Shown piece after piece: positions 19,301 through 29,476 of a DNA stretch of 64,000 bases. This DNA is from Sphingobacteriia bacterium (GTDB taxonomy: Bacteria; Bacteroidota; Bacteroidia; Bacteroidales; UBA7960). Made by a program: the position numbers and the translations under genes. Every line of letters begins with the position of its first letter. The first letter of the stretch is position 1. The DNA is taken from the NCBI GenBank assembly GCA_011390785.1, contig JAABRR010000007.1:1-64000 (forward strand), in the 5' to 3' direction. Under the pieces are notes generated by a model that saw nothing but the letters and a program-made list of their open reading frames with translations, was not told where the DNA came from and did not search any database.

Positions 19301-21355
19301 ATGAACGAGCAGAAACCCACGAAGCAAAATGCAGGCACGCTGGATGAAGACCGGATAAAGTTTTCGCAACTTGCGGCATTTGGTTCAGGTGGTATAATAC
19401 CCATCGCCCTCTTTAATGTGGCTGGTATACTTGTGGGCTTAATGGGCAACATCAGCCTGGGACTGAGTGCCTTCTGGCTGGGTGTGATCCTTATCATCCC
19501 TCGTTTATGGGATGCTGTTTCTGACCCTATTATCGGTCACTTTTCCGACAATGTACGCACTCGCTGGGGTCGTCGGCGCCCCTTCCTGCTGGTAGGCGGA
19601 ATTCTTGTGGCCGTATTTTTTGTACTTATGTGGTGGATACCCAAAGGTGATATGGTGCGTGTTTGGTTTCCTTCAGAATTGGGTTATCAGGCTTTTCAGC
19701 TGGGTTATATCCTTATCTCGCTTTTGCTCTTTTTTACTGCCTGTACAATCTTTGAGATCCCTCACGGTGCATTGGGAATGGAAATGACTTCCGACCATCA
19801 CGAACGCACCAGACTTTTCAGTGCCAAAAGTTTCGTAGGTAACCTCTTTGCCATGAGTACACCCTGGCTTTTTGCACTTGCCAACATGGAAGTATTTAAA
19901 GGACCCGGGGGCAATGAAGCCGATGGAATGCGTTACGTTTCCTTATTGGTTGCAGCTATCCTGATCCCTTTATCGTTCTGGTGGTTTTTCTCCTTGCGCG
20001 AGCCAGGTTTCAAAAGGGTTGTTAAGCAGGAAAAAACTCCTTTCTGGAAGGATATGAAACATGCTGCAAGCAATAAAAACTTCATCAAACTTACGCTAAC
20101 CATATTCACTTTGGCAATGGGGTTCAATTTTGTGAACCTGCTGGGCTCGTATATACCCATCTTTTATATTTTTGGTGGTGATAAGGTTGCAGGAGCCTAC
20201 CTGCTGGGGATCAACGGAACAGTATGGGCAGTTACAGGCCTGCTGGCTGTCTTTCCCTTAAACTGGATCGGACCCAAAATCGGGAAACGTAAAACGCTTA
20301 TCCTTGCCATCGGGCTTATGGCGCTGGCACAATTATCGAAAATTGTTTGTTATAATCCCAACTATCCCTACCTGATCGTTATCCCTACCATGCTGCTCTC
20401 TGCAGGTATGCTTTTCTTCTTTACCCTGGGAGCATCGATGGTGGGAGATATTTGTGATGAAGATGATCTTAACACAGGTCAACGCACTGAGGGGAGTTTT
20501 TATTCCATATTCTGGTGGTTCATAAAAATGGGGACAGCTCTTGCAAGTTTCGTGGCAGGTGCTCTGATCGTTTTTACCATGTTCGATCAAACCCAGGTAA
20601 CACGTGTTGACGCCATTGAAGGAAGTGTAAGGGAAATGCGCACGGAAGTTCAAAGGCTAGAACAGGAAGACTTTTATACAGATTCAGCAAATGCTGATAT
20701 TTCCACACTCGAAAACCAGGCATCCCAGGCTCTCAATGAAGCCAGCGAACAACTTACCTATCTTGAAAAGGAAGCGGTAAGAAATCCGGGTCGTGATCAT
20801 GTAGTGGAAACCCGCGACCAATTCTTTTCAGCAGCCATTGAAGAGATCCGTAATACAACAAATGAACTTGAAGCAGTGAAGCAAAAACTTCAGGAACAGG
20901 ATATTCAAAATTCGAATAATCTTGTGAAAGAAATTGTTGCATTAGCACTGCAAATCAAACAGAACAAAGCTCAAGTGGATGCTTTTCAGCTCGAAGCCCA
21001 CTTGAAAACCCGTACTAAAGAAGCGGAAACAAGCGAGGAGCATTACACCGAGTTGTTAGGAAATATTGGTAAAATTGGAAATGATCTGTCATCCATTAAT
21101 ACATCCCGCGATCTTGAGCTGCTGGAAGAAGAACTTATTGAAATCGAAGATCGTATAGTACCACTCAAAAGACAATCTCCCTATACCCTTTTTATGATGC
21201 GGTTAGTGGAAATCGGATTGCCCGTTTTACTAAGCATTTTTTCCTTCTTTTTTGTCACAAGATATTCTCTCACCGAAGAAAGATTGCAGGAAATTAAACA
21301 GCTTTTGAAGGCAAGAAATAAAAAACGCGAAGAACAATTTCAAAATAATGAGTAG
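19301..21355 (+). CDS. GPH-family sugar:cation symporter with large coiled-coil insertion
   Basis: 684 residues, about 220 more than usual for glycoside-pentoside-hexuronide (GPH, MFS) transporters. The membrane part is typical: WDAVSDPIIGHFSDNVRTRWGRRRPF early, DICDEDDLNTGQRTEGSFYS near 390-410. After the eleventh predicted helix (ALASFVAGALIVFTMF) comes a highly charged, Glu/Gln-rich helical stretch at about 433-625, then the last helix (about 630-652) and a charged tail. By standard topology the insert faces the periplasm. The protein should carry imported beta-1,2-gluco-oligosaccharides across the inner membrane. Its last 8 bases overlap the next gene's start (ATGAGTAG), so translation is coupled. 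Confidence 0.85.
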   Translation: MNEQKPTKQNAGTLDEDRIKFSQLAAFGSGGIIPIALFNVAGILVGLMGNISLGLSAFWLGVILIIPRLWDAVSDPIIGHFSDNVRTRWGRRRPFLLVGGILVAVFFVLMWWIPKGDMVRVWFPSELGYQAFQLGYILISLLLFFTACTIFEIPHGALGMEMTSDHHERTRLFSAKSFVGNLFAMSTPWLFALANMEVFKGPGGNEADGMRYVSLLVAAILIPLSFWWFFSLREPGFKRVVKQEKTPFWKDMKHAASNKNFIKLTLTIFTLAMGFNFVNLLGSYIPIFYIFGGDKVAGAYLLGINGTVWAVTGLLAVFPLNWIGPKIGKRKTLILAIGLMALAQLSKIVCYNPNYPYLIVIPTMLLSAGMLFFFTLGASMVGDICDEDDLNTGQRTEGSFYSIFWWFIKMGTALASFVAGALIVFTMFDQTQVTRVDAIEGSVREMRTEVQRLEQEDFYTDSANADISTLENQASQALNEASEQLTYLEKEAVRNPGRDHVVETRDQFFSAAIEEIRNTTNELEAVKQKLQEQDIQNSNNLVKEIVALALQIKQNKAQVDAFQLEAHLKTRTKEAETSEEHYTELLGNIGKIGNDLSSINTSRDLELLEEELIEIEDRIVPLKRQSPYTLFMMRLVEIGLPVLLSIFSFFFVTRYSLTEERLQEIKQLLKARNKKREEQFQNNE

Positions 21356-23792
21356 TTCCATGACAATGAATAATGAGACATTCACAATCCGTGATAATTT
21401 GTTTTACCTTAATGGGAAAGAAGTTTTTCTAAATTCAGGTGAAATACATTATTTCAGGATTAAGCGTGAATACTGGGACACTCACCTGGCAGCAGCCCGG
21501 GAGGCCGGACTTATGGCCGTTAGTAGTTATGTGCCCTGGGACTGGCATGAACCCAAGGAAGGGGTCTTCGATTTTGATGGCTCTACCATTGCCGAACGTG
21601 ATCTCAAAGGATGGTTGCAAAAATGCAGGGAACATGGTTTAAAGGCCATAGTAAAACCCGGGCCATACATCCTTGCAGAATATCGGGGGGCAGGTTTACC
21701 TGAATGGTTTCTTGATAAATATGAAGATGATGTAAGGATGAGCAACAGAAAAGGCGACAAGGTTTCAAGCGAAGGAGTAAATCTGTTCCATCCCATTTAT
21801 CTCGAAAAAGTTACGAAATGGTATGATAATATCATGCCTCTGATAAGCAAAAGTGAAGTTGCGAGCGGAGGCCCCATAATCATGATGCAGATTTGCAATG
21901 AGATTGGTCTGTTTTCATGGCTGGCCCATCAGGCTGATTATGGCGACAACGTAAGAGAACGATTTATTGAATGGCTAAGTGAAAAATATTCTGATATTGA
22001 AGAACTAAATGGTATTTGGAAAACTCAATACATACAATTCAGTGAGATTGAATTACCTCCTGATGTGATTACACCTTATGCATCCAAAAACGATAGGGCA
22101 AGAGATTTTGACTGGCACTACTTCTGGAGGAAATATTATGCTGATTACTTGAAAATGCTTGTAAAAATGGCACGCGACAGAGGTATAAGTGTACCATTTT
22201 ATCATAACCTGCCAGGCTGGATTTTTGGCCATGGTTATGAGTTCCCTGTAAATATAACGATGTACGACGAGCTTTACGGTGAAAAAAGCGATATCATCTT
22301 TGGTGTAGATCACATACCCGAATTTATGTCGCACCGAAATATGCATGACGATCGTATCATCAATGATATAGCTGCTGCCATGCAGGGGAATAAGCCTTTG
22401 TTTGCCGCAGAGTTTCAGAGTGGTTCGCGTGAGTATCATGTGGTAACCAACCCACGTGAAATGGAACTATTTTACAAAGCGAGTATTGCCAATGGGCTTA
22501 AAGGATGGAACTACTATATGTTCTCGCAGGGCCGCAACCCCGTTCGCAAAGGATACTCTGGCGATACTTTCTACTGGTTTAATCCGCTTACAGCCGAAGG
22601 AGAACGCACATCTGCCTTCCCTCTTGTACAAAGGATGAGCAAAATCATTAATACCTGCGAATCCCTTTTTGTAAAATCAAAACGTAAAGCTGACGTTTGT
22701 GTCCTTTTCTATCCGCCTTATTACACATCCGAACTGGAAAGACCTGAAAACGGAGCAAGCGAATTAACGTTTGTACCCGCAGCAATCAGAAGACCTGCGT
22801 ATTTCGACGGTTTGCTGAAAGTGTTACAGGTGCTGAACATTGATTACGACATGGCCGATCTCACCAAAATCTCGCATACCGATCTGCAACAATATGAGCA
22901 GGTATGGGCATTTTGTACCGATGAGATGGATGCGCGTGAACAGCAAATCCTGATAGATTACACTTCAGCCGGAGGCAAAACAATGATCTTCCCCAATTTA
23001 CCCGACCGCGAAATATCTCAGCAACCCTGCACCATGATCCGGGAAGCAGTGAAGATAAATCCAGCCGGAAAAGAATTCATCGATTCTCCCCTGATTGTTG
23101 TTCTGGGTTTGAAAGATATAAAATGTGCCAATCCGCAAATTACCTATGCTGAGGAATCTTTGGCAGATGATCAGATCATTGCCAGAACCCTTAGGGGAAA
23201 TGTCTGTGGTTTTACCAAACAACTGGGATCAGGAGAGATCGTCCATCTGGGCACCTGGCTGGGATTCGACACTGAAGGACACAAACCTGTGTACATGGCA
23301 CTGCTCAACAGAATGGGGGGTAACCTCAGAGTGGCATCTGCCAGCACTGATAATATTACTGTTCGCCAAAGGTTTTCTGAGAATGGAACCGCTTTGCTTT
23401 TTGCCGGAAATTATTATAACGAAGAACAAGAAGTTTCCATTAAATATACCCATCCTGCAACAGGAGAAACACTGTCATTACCCTATTCCGGGGAATCAAT
23501 CAACTTCCCACCGCTTTATGCTGTTCTTTCGCCGGTTTGCATGAAGGTTACCAATGTACTTACAATCCTGCATTGCACTTCCGACCTGTTGTCGGTAGAT
23601 AAGAACGAAAATTATCTGAAAATTACGCTTTATGGCGACCGCGATCTGATGGGTGAGCTGGTTCTGGAAGGAAAAATAACATCTGCTGAACTGGATGGAA
23701 TACCCGTAGAGCCTGAGCTCAAAGAAAACAGGATTATTCTTTCTTACGATCACAATCATAAAAAAGAAATTTTACTTAGTATAAAACTCTGA
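21348..23792 (+). CDS. GH35-family protein, likely 1,2-beta-oligoglucan glucosyltransferase
   Basis: 814 residues, no signal peptide, so cytoplasmic. The TIM barrel is GH35: SGEIHYFRI, VSSYVPWDWHEP, KPGPYILAEYRGAGLPEW, acid/base Glu185 in MQICNEIG and nucleophile Glu355 in LFAAEFQSG. GH35 is best known for beta-galactosidases, but a characterised member from Ignavibacterium acts on beta-1,2-linked gluco-oligosaccharides as a transferase. With a GH94 two bases downstream and GH144 enzymes upstream, that activity is more likely than beta-galactosidase here. It starts inside the transporter's stop region (8-base overlap). Confidence 0.75.
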   Translation: MSSSMTMNNETFTIRDNLFYLNGKEVFLNSGEIHYFRIKREYWDTHLAAAREAGLMAVSSYVPWDWHEPKEGVFDFDGSTIAERDLKGWLQKCREHGLKAIVKPGPYILAEYRGAGLPEWFLDKYEDDVRMSNRKGDKVSSEGVNLFHPIYLEKVTKWYDNIMPLISKSEVASGGPIIMMQICNEIGLFSWLAHQADYGDNVRERFIEWLSEKYSDIEELNGIWKTQYIQFSEIELPPDVITPYASKNDRARDFDWHYFWRKYYADYLKMLVKMARDRGISVPFYHNLPGWIFGHGYEFPVNITMYDELYGEKSDIIFGVDHIPEFMSHRNMHDDRIINDIAAAMQGNKPLFAAEFQSGSREYHVVTNPREMELFYKASIANGLKGWNYYMFSQGRNPVRKGYSGDTFYWFNPLTAEGERTSAFPLVQRMSKIINTCESLFVKSKRKADVCVLFYPPYYTSELERPENGASELTFVPAAIRRPAYFDGLLKVLQVLNIDYDMADLTKISHTDLQQYEQVWAFCTDEMDAREQQILIDYTSAGGKTMIFPNLPDREISQQPCTMIREAVKINPAGKEFIDSPLIVVLGLKDIKCANPQITYAEESLADDQIIARTLRGNVCGFTKQLGSGEIVHLGTWLGFDTEGHKPVYMALLNRMGGNLRVASASTDNITVRQRFSENGTALLFAGNYYNEEQEVSIKYTHPATGETLSLPYSGESINFPPLYAVLSPVCMKVTNVLTILHCTSDLLSVDKNENYLKITLYGDRDLMGELVLEGKITSAELDGIPVEPELKENRIILSYDHNHKKEILLSIKL

Positions 23793-23794
23793 AA

Positions 23795-26700
23795 ATGAAT
23801 ATTCAAAACCATACCGGACTCAACATTGATTTCCTCGATAACGGCGCAGTAAAATGCATAAAAGCCGGATCAATCAGGATTAGTATGAGAGAGGCATCTC
23901 CTTTCTCAGAGCCCGGGGTAAATATTTTTCTGAGAAAACATACTGACAATATTGAATATATTCCTTTAACCGGCCCTGACAGCGCGGGTGTCTTCCGTTT
24001 AAGCGATAAGGAATATATGACAAAGGGAAACCGGGAAGGTGTGGAATATCTTTGCGCGATTCAGTTTTCAGAGAAAAGCCAAAGCTGGCAATGGAACATC
24101 CGGATATCAAACAAATCGGATAAGGAAGCTGAATTTGATGTGATATGCGTGCAGGATGTCGGGCTAAAAGCAGCCGACTCAGGAACTGTAAATGAATATT
24201 ATGTAAGCCAGTATTTAGAAAGATTGATCCTTGAAGATGATAAGCTGGGTCCTGTGATCTTTTGCCGGCAAAATATGAAAGAAAAATCAGGACATCCGTG
24301 GTTGATGATGGCCTGCAAAAAAGGTGCATTATCGGGATTAACAGACGGTATGCAGTTTTATGGAAAATCATACAGAGTTACCGGAATTCCCGAATCATTG
24401 CTCTCTAAGAAACTAAGAGGCGAATATGCCGGAGAGTCTTCGTTAATTGCACTTCAAGGGAAGCCTTTTGCTTTGAAAAGTGGTGAAAGTTTTTCTGATG
24501 CTTTTGTTTTTTCTTTCCTGGCCAACCACCCCGAAGCCACTTCAGCGGCAGACTTGAAACGTCTTCCCGGGATACTTCAGGAGTTTACGGACGAGCTCCC
24601 TGAATTTGAAGACAATGGATGGCAGCAGCCAGTTACCAACCTATTTAAGACAGCGCTATTATTTCCATCGGAAGAACTTAACAGTGAGCAACTGAATAGC
24701 TTTTTTGGCGCTTCGCGTCGTCATGAAGAAACAGCGAATGGTAAACTATTATCCTTTTTCTGCAATGATCATGACCATGTGGTGCTTAAAGCCAAAGAAC
24801 TTCTAACCGACCGTCCGCACGGGCATATCATACAGGCAAATTCAGGTCTTAAACCGAATGAAGCCATCATGTCGACCAACCCTTATGCTTTCGGGGTTTT
24901 CAACTCACATATTACCCAGGGTAATACAAATTTCAACATATTCCTCTCAGTTTGCTCCGGGCAGTTTAATCTTGTTAAGGAAACCGGACAGCGAATTTTT
25001 GTCAGCATAGGAAATGAAACCTGGTTGCTGGGTGTTCCTTCTGCATTTGAAATGGGTCTTAACCATTGCCGGTGGATTTACAAGTTTGGTGAACAAATAT
25101 TACAGGTACGCACCTGGACCGACCCCCATTCGGCAAATATTCATACGGATGTAAAAGTACTTTCTGGAGGCGAAATAGATCTTACCCTTACTCATCAGTT
25201 CGATCCTTTGAATTCATGGAAAATAATTCCGAAGAAAACCGGAGAAATAATTGCCCGCCCGGCCATGGAAAGCATGATCATCTCAAAGTTCCCTGAAGCA
25301 CAATTCAGAATTCTGTTGCATGACAGTAATTCCGGGATTGAAATTCAGGGTGCAGAAACCTTGTGCAATGAAACCAACCGGAAAACTGACCATTCACTTC
25401 TTGTACTCAAGGTGAAAAGCACTATGAATTTTGCCATGAGTTTTGTGGGTGAAGTTACTTCCCCTGCCAAAACCATCAGGATTGAAGATACAGACCAGCA
25501 GTTCCGGCATGATTGCAAGGAAGCAACACGGGCATGGAAAAACCTGAGCCAGTATTTATCTCTGAAAGGGAATCACAAGGATATATCTGCCATCAATGAA
25601 ATCATTCCCTGGTATGGAATGAATGCATTAATCCATTACCTTACACCTTATGGCCTGGAGCAATTTGGAGGTGCTGCATGGGGAACACGTGATGTGTCGC
25701 AGGGTCCCATCGATCTGCTTTTATATCTTGGTAAATACAAGGAAGCTCGGGAAGTACTCTGCACCATTTTCTCCAACCAAAATCCTGATGGAGGATGGCC
25801 TCAGTGGTGGATGTTCGACAGCTATTCTGAAATCAGGGCGCACGAAGCCCATGGCGACATCATTTACTGGTGCATCATTGCCCTTGCTTATTATATTAAC
25901 ATGAGTGGTGATGTTAAAATTCTTGATGAAGTTCTGCCATGGTACAGCGAAAATTCCAAAGAAACAGAAAAGTCAGGCCTTGCTGAACATGTTGAAAGAC
26001 TTATTAATATAATTGTTAGTTCATTCATTCCCGGTACTTCGCTGGTACCCTTTGGTGGTGGCGACTGGAATGACTCTCTCCAACCCGTAAGCGAAGACCT
26101 GGCAAGCCGGATGATCTCATCCTGGACCGTTGAAATGAATTACCAGGCCTTCAGGCAATATACCAGGGTGTATGAAGCAGTCGGCAACAAGAACAAAGCC
26201 CTGGAATTGAATCAAATTTGTGAAAAGATAAAATCAGATTTTAACAAATATCTGGTTAAAGATGATGTTGTTGCCGGCTATGGATTGGCAGAAAAAGATG
26301 GCAATATCAGTGTTCTGCTCCATCCCACCGATACAACAACCGGAATTAAGTATAGTGTATTACCCATGAACCGTGGTATCATCAGTGGTCTTTTCAGTCG
26401 CGCACAGGCAGAAAAACATCAGTACCTTGTAGAAACCCATCTTAAAGGACCCGACGGAGCAAGACTCATGGATTGTCCTTTGCCCTATAAAGGGGGTGTT
26501 CAGGAGATTTTCCAGAGGGCCCAAAGCAGCACATTCTTTGGCCGTGAGATCGGGCTGATGTACATTCATGAACATATTCGTTATGCCGAATCACTTGCCA
26601 TCATGGGCAAACCGGAAGCATTTGTTAAGGCACTACGGCAGGCTATTCCTGTTGGTTATCGTGATATTGTGCCATGCGGCGATATTCGCCAGGCCAATTG

Positions 26701-27139
26701 CTATTACAGCAGCTCCGATGTGGTTTTTAAAAGCAGATACGATGCTGATCGGAGATATGAAGATGTAATTAGCGGAAAGATGACAGTGAGAGGTGGCTGG
26801 AGGGTTTATTCAAGCGGACCCGGTATATTCATAGGATTGATAGTTTCACGTTTACTGGGAATCAGAACATTTGCAGAAAATGTTGTGTTTGACCCGGTTA
26901 TGCCACCACCCTTCAATGGACTTACCGCAATCACAGAGCTTTTTGGTAATCCGGTTGAAGTGACATTCTTAACAGGCAAACAAGGTTTTGGTGTAAGATC
27001 TGTTTTATTAAATGGTAACCCGTTAAATATTAAAATGGAAGAAAATCCTTATCGTGAAGGTGGCGCAATTATATCTAAAGAAAAGATTATCAGTTTAATT
27101 AAGAATGTAAACAATAAACTGGAAATAGAAATAAAATAA
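23795..27139 (+). CDS. GH94 phosphorylase, likely 1,2-beta-oligoglucan phosphorylase
   Basis: 1114 residues with no signal peptide. The signature FGGGDWNDS (Asp757-Trp-Asn-Asp760) holds the general acid of GH94 enzymes; WGTRDVSQGPIDLLLY, NPDGGWPQWWMFD and the C-terminal VRGGWRVYSSGPGIFI region are also typical. Cellobiose phosphorylases are near 800 residues, whereas 1,2-beta-oligoglucan phosphorylases are about 1,100 because of a long N-terminal beta part, which fits here. Expected reaction: sophoro-oligosaccharide plus phosphate gives glucose 1-phosphate and a shortened chain, saving ATP. Two bases separate it from the GH35 gene, so the two probably act together. Confidence 0.82.
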   Translation: MNIQNHTGLNIDFLDNGAVKCIKAGSIRISMREASPFSEPGVNIFLRKHTDNIEYIPLTGPDSAGVFRLSDKEYMTKGNREGVEYLCAIQFSEKSQSWQWNIRISNKSDKEAEFDVICVQDVGLKAADSGTVNEYYVSQYLERLILEDDKLGPVIFCRQNMKEKSGHPWLMMACKKGALSGLTDGMQFYGKSYRVTGIPESLLSKKLRGEYAGESSLIALQGKPFALKSGESFSDAFVFSFLANHPEATSAADLKRLPGILQEFTDELPEFEDNGWQQPVTNLFKTALLFPSEELNSEQLNSFFGASRRHEETANGKLLSFFCNDHDHVVLKAKELLTDRPHGHIIQANSGLKPNEAIMSTNPYAFGVFNSHITQGNTNFNIFLSVCSGQFNLVKETGQRIFVSIGNETWLLGVPSAFEMGLNHCRWIYKFGEQILQVRTWTDPHSANIHTDVKVLSGGEIDLTLTHQFDPLNSWKIIPKKTGEIIARPAMESMIISKFPEAQFRILLHDSNSGIEIQGAETLCNETNRKTDHSLLVLKVKSTMNFAMSFVGEVTSPAKTIRIEDTDQQFRHDCKEATRAWKNLSQYLSLKGNHKDISAINEIIPWYGMNALIHYLTPYGLEQFGGAAWGTRDVSQGPIDLLLYLGKYKEAREVLCTIFSNQNPDGGWPQWWMFDSYSEIRAHEAHGDIIYWCIIALAYYINMSGDVKILDEVLPWYSENSKETEKSGLAEHVERLINIIVSSFIPGTSLVPFGGGDWNDSLQPVSEDLASRMISSWTVEMNYQAFRQYTRVYEAVGNKNKALELNQICEKIKSDFNKYLVKDDVVAGYGLAEKDGNISVLLHPTDTTTGIKYSVLPMNRGIISGLFSRAQAEKHQYLVETHLKGPDGARLMDCPLPYKGGVQEIFQRAQSSTFFGREIGLMYIHEHIRYAESLAIMGKPEAFVKALRQAIPVGYRDIVPCGDIRQANCYYSSSDVVFKSRYDADRRYEDVISGKMTVRGGWRVYSSGPGIFIGLIVSRLLGIRTFAENVVFDPVMPPPFNGLTAITELFGNPVEVTFLTGKQGFGVRSVLLNGNPLNIKMEENPYREGGAIISKEKIISLIKNVNNKLEIEIK

Positions 27140-27156
27140 CTGAATATTTAATAAAC

Positions 27157-29391
27157 ATGTATAGAATATTGCAAAATTTTATTTACCTTTTACCACTGAT
27201 ACTTTTCCTGGCATGCGCATCAGAAAAGCAGGATGTCGAGACAAGGAATATGGATCGTTTTATCGATAACCTGATGAAGGAAATGACCCTGGAGGAAAAG
27301 ATTGGTCAATTAACCTTATATTCAAGTTTTATGGATGAAACAGGTCCTTTTATGAATGAAGATTATCTTGATTATATCAGGGTGGGGAGAGTAGGGGCTG
27401 TTTTCAATGCTTACACCACTGAATACACACGTGAAATCCAGCGTATTGCTGTTGAAGAAACCCGCCTGGGAATTCCTCTTCTTTTTGGATATGATGTGAT
27501 ACACGGTCATCGCACCATTTTTCCCATGCCCATAGGCGAAACTGCTACCTGGGATTTGGAAATGATTGAGCAATCCGCCCGCTATGCAGCACAGGAAGCT
27601 ACCGCCGAAGGTTTGAACTGGACCTTTTCTCCCATGATAGATGTTACACGTGATCCCCGGTGGGGGCGTATTGCCGAAAGTTCGGGCGAAGATCCATTGT
27701 TGGCATCGCTCGTGGGGAGGGCAAAAATCCGTGGTTATCAGGGTGATGATCTAAGCCAACCGAATACCATGCTGGCTACCGCCAAACATTTTGCCGCTTA
27801 TGGCTTCCCGCAGGCAGGCCGCGATTATCATACCGTTGATATTTCTGAGCTTACATTGCGTAATGTTGTGTTGCCTGCTTTTAAGGCAGCCGCCGAAGAA
27901 GGCGTAGCTACCTATATGACCTCTTTTAATGATCTTTTTGGAGTACCCGCTTCAGGCAGCAATTTTCTGCTCAACGAAGTGCTAAGAAACGAATGGGGCT
28001 TCGATGGATTCGTGGTAACCGATTACACATCTATCAACGAGATGGTGCCCCACGGTTTTGCCCGCGACGACAAACATGCAGGCGAACTTGCTATCAATGC
28101 AGGTGTTGATATGGATATGCAGGGTTCTGTTTACCATGACTATCTCGAAGAGCTTGTTGATGATGGCAAAGTAAACGAAGAAACTATCGAAAAGGCAGTG
28201 AGAAGAATTCTTACATTGAAATATAAACTGGGTTTGTTTGAAGATCCGTATCGTTACAATGACAAAGATCGGGAAGAAACGATGATCATGACCCTTGAGA
28301 TTATGGATTTTGCCCGAGATTTTGCCCGCAAATCTGTTGTACTGCTTAAAAATGAAGAAAATACGCTTCCCCTTTCCGATGATGTCCGATCACTTGCCCT
28401 TATTGGCCCCATGGCTGACAACCAACGAGATATGATCGGCTCATGGTCAGCTGCCGGCGATTATGCCAAAAGCGTAACCTTACGCAAAGGGCTGGAAAAC
28501 AGGTTAGGCACCAATGCACGCATTAATTACGCGCAGGGAACTACCGTTAATGGAACGGATCGGTCCGGTTTCTCCCAGGCAATTGCTGCGGCACGCAATT
28601 CAGATGCAGTGATAATGGCTTTAGGCGAAGAGTATTGGCAAAGTGGAGAAGCAGCCAGCCGTTCCGATATCAGTTTGCCTGGTGTGCAGGAAGAGTTATT
28701 CGATGAGATCATTAAGCTTGGAAAACCCGTTGTTGTAATCATTATGAGCGGAAGACCCCTTACCATTGGCAATGTTGATGAAAAGGCTGATGCGATATTG
28801 TATGCCTGGTACCTTGGCACCACTACCGGCGATGCGCTGGCAGATGTTATGTTTGGCGATTATAATCCTGCTGCAAAACTGCCGGTAACTTTCCCCAGAA
28901 ATGTGGGTCAAATCCCAATTTTCTATTATGCCAAAAATACCGGCAGGCCCGAGTCAGAAATCAAATTTACATCCAAGTACCTTGATGTGCCCAATACACC
29001 CTTATATCCTTTTGGATACGGGCTGTCTTATACCACGTTCGGGTATTCAGATATTACACTTTCATCCGATCAGTTACCCATGGATGGAGAGTTGAAAGCA
29101 ACCCTTAGTGTTACCAACACCGGAGATCGTTTTGGAGAGGAAGTTGTACAGTTTTATACACGTCAATTGGTAGGAAGTGTAACCCGTCCTCTTAAAGAGT
29201 TGAAGAATTTTCAAAAAATTGGCCTGGAACCCGGTGAAACCAAAGAAGTTGTTTTTACAATTTCTGCTGCTGATCTGGCTTTTTATAACGCACAAAATGA
29301 ATTGAAAGCAGAACCCGGAGCTTTTCACCTGTTTATTGGTGCCAGTTCTGCTGACGTAAAAAAGGCAGCATTTACGCTGCTTTCTAAATAA
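27157..29391 (+). CDS. GH3 beta-glucosidase (BglX type), lipoprotein
   Basis: 744 residues; a signal ending in FLACAS marks a lipoprotein, so it acts in the periplasm or at the surface. It has the full GH3 set: TIM-barrel domain with KHFAAYG and the nucleophile Asp289 in GFVVTDYTSINEM, the alpha/beta sandwich with ALGEEYWQSGE, and a C-terminal fibronectin-III-like domain (about 650-744, GEEVVQFYTRQ). It likely trims glucose from sophorose and short beta-1,2-oligosaccharides, as a Bacteroides GH3 homologue does. It starts 17 bases after the GH94 gene. Confidence 0.88.
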   Translation: MYRILQNFIYLLPLILFLACASEKQDVETRNMDRFIDNLMKEMTLEEKIGQLTLYSSFMDETGPFMNEDYLDYIRVGRVGAVFNAYTTEYTREIQRIAVEETRLGIPLLFGYDVIHGHRTIFPMPIGETATWDLEMIEQSARYAAQEATAEGLNWTFSPMIDVTRDPRWGRIAESSGEDPLLASLVGRAKIRGYQGDDLSQPNTMLATAKHFAAYGFPQAGRDYHTVDISELTLRNVVLPAFKAAAEEGVATYMTSFNDLFGVPASGSNFLLNEVLRNEWGFDGFVVTDYTSINEMVPHGFARDDKHAGELAINAGVDMDMQGSVYHDYLEELVDDGKVNEETIEKAVRRILTLKYKLGLFEDPYRYNDKDREETMIMTLEIMDFARDFARKSVVLLKNEENTLPLSDDVRSLALIGPMADNQRDMIGSWSAAGDYAKSVTLRKGLENRLGTNARINYAQGTTVNGTDRSGFSQAIAAARNSDAVIMALGEEYWQSGEAASRSDISLPGVQEELFDEIIKLGKPVVVIIMSGRPLTIGNVDEKADAILYAWYLGTTTGDALADVMFGDYNPAAKLPVTFPRNVGQIPIFYYAKNTGRPESEIKFTSKYLDVPNTPLYPFGYGLSYTTFGYSDITLSSDQLPMDGELKATLSVTNTGDRFGEEVVQFYTRQLVGSVTRPLKELKNFQKIGLEPGETKEVVFTISAADLAFYNAQNELKAEPGAFHLFIGASSADVKKAAFTLLSK

Positions 29392-29404
29392 GAAAAGATG
29401 TACA

Positions 29405-29422
29405 AACAGGCTCAGGCCTGTT
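29405..29422 (+). other. Small hairpin between GH3 and the T9SS binding-protein gene
   Basis: AACAGGC-TCAG-GCCTGTT forms a perfect 7-bp stem with a 4-base loop 13 bases after the GH3 stop. No T tract follows, so it is more likely an RNA-stabilising or partial attenuation hairpin than a full terminator. Confidence 0.5.
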
Positions 29423-29476
29423 GGTATTCTTTATAACCAATCATTTTTTTAATTATTAACCTAAATTTCAAAACCT

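Noticed and set aside
21348-23792. Calling the GH35 protein a beta-galactosidase (lacZ-like)
   Set aside because: It is cytoplasmic, coupled to GH94 and surrounded by GH144 genes, which fits beta-1,2-glucosyl transfer better; only the family level is certain.
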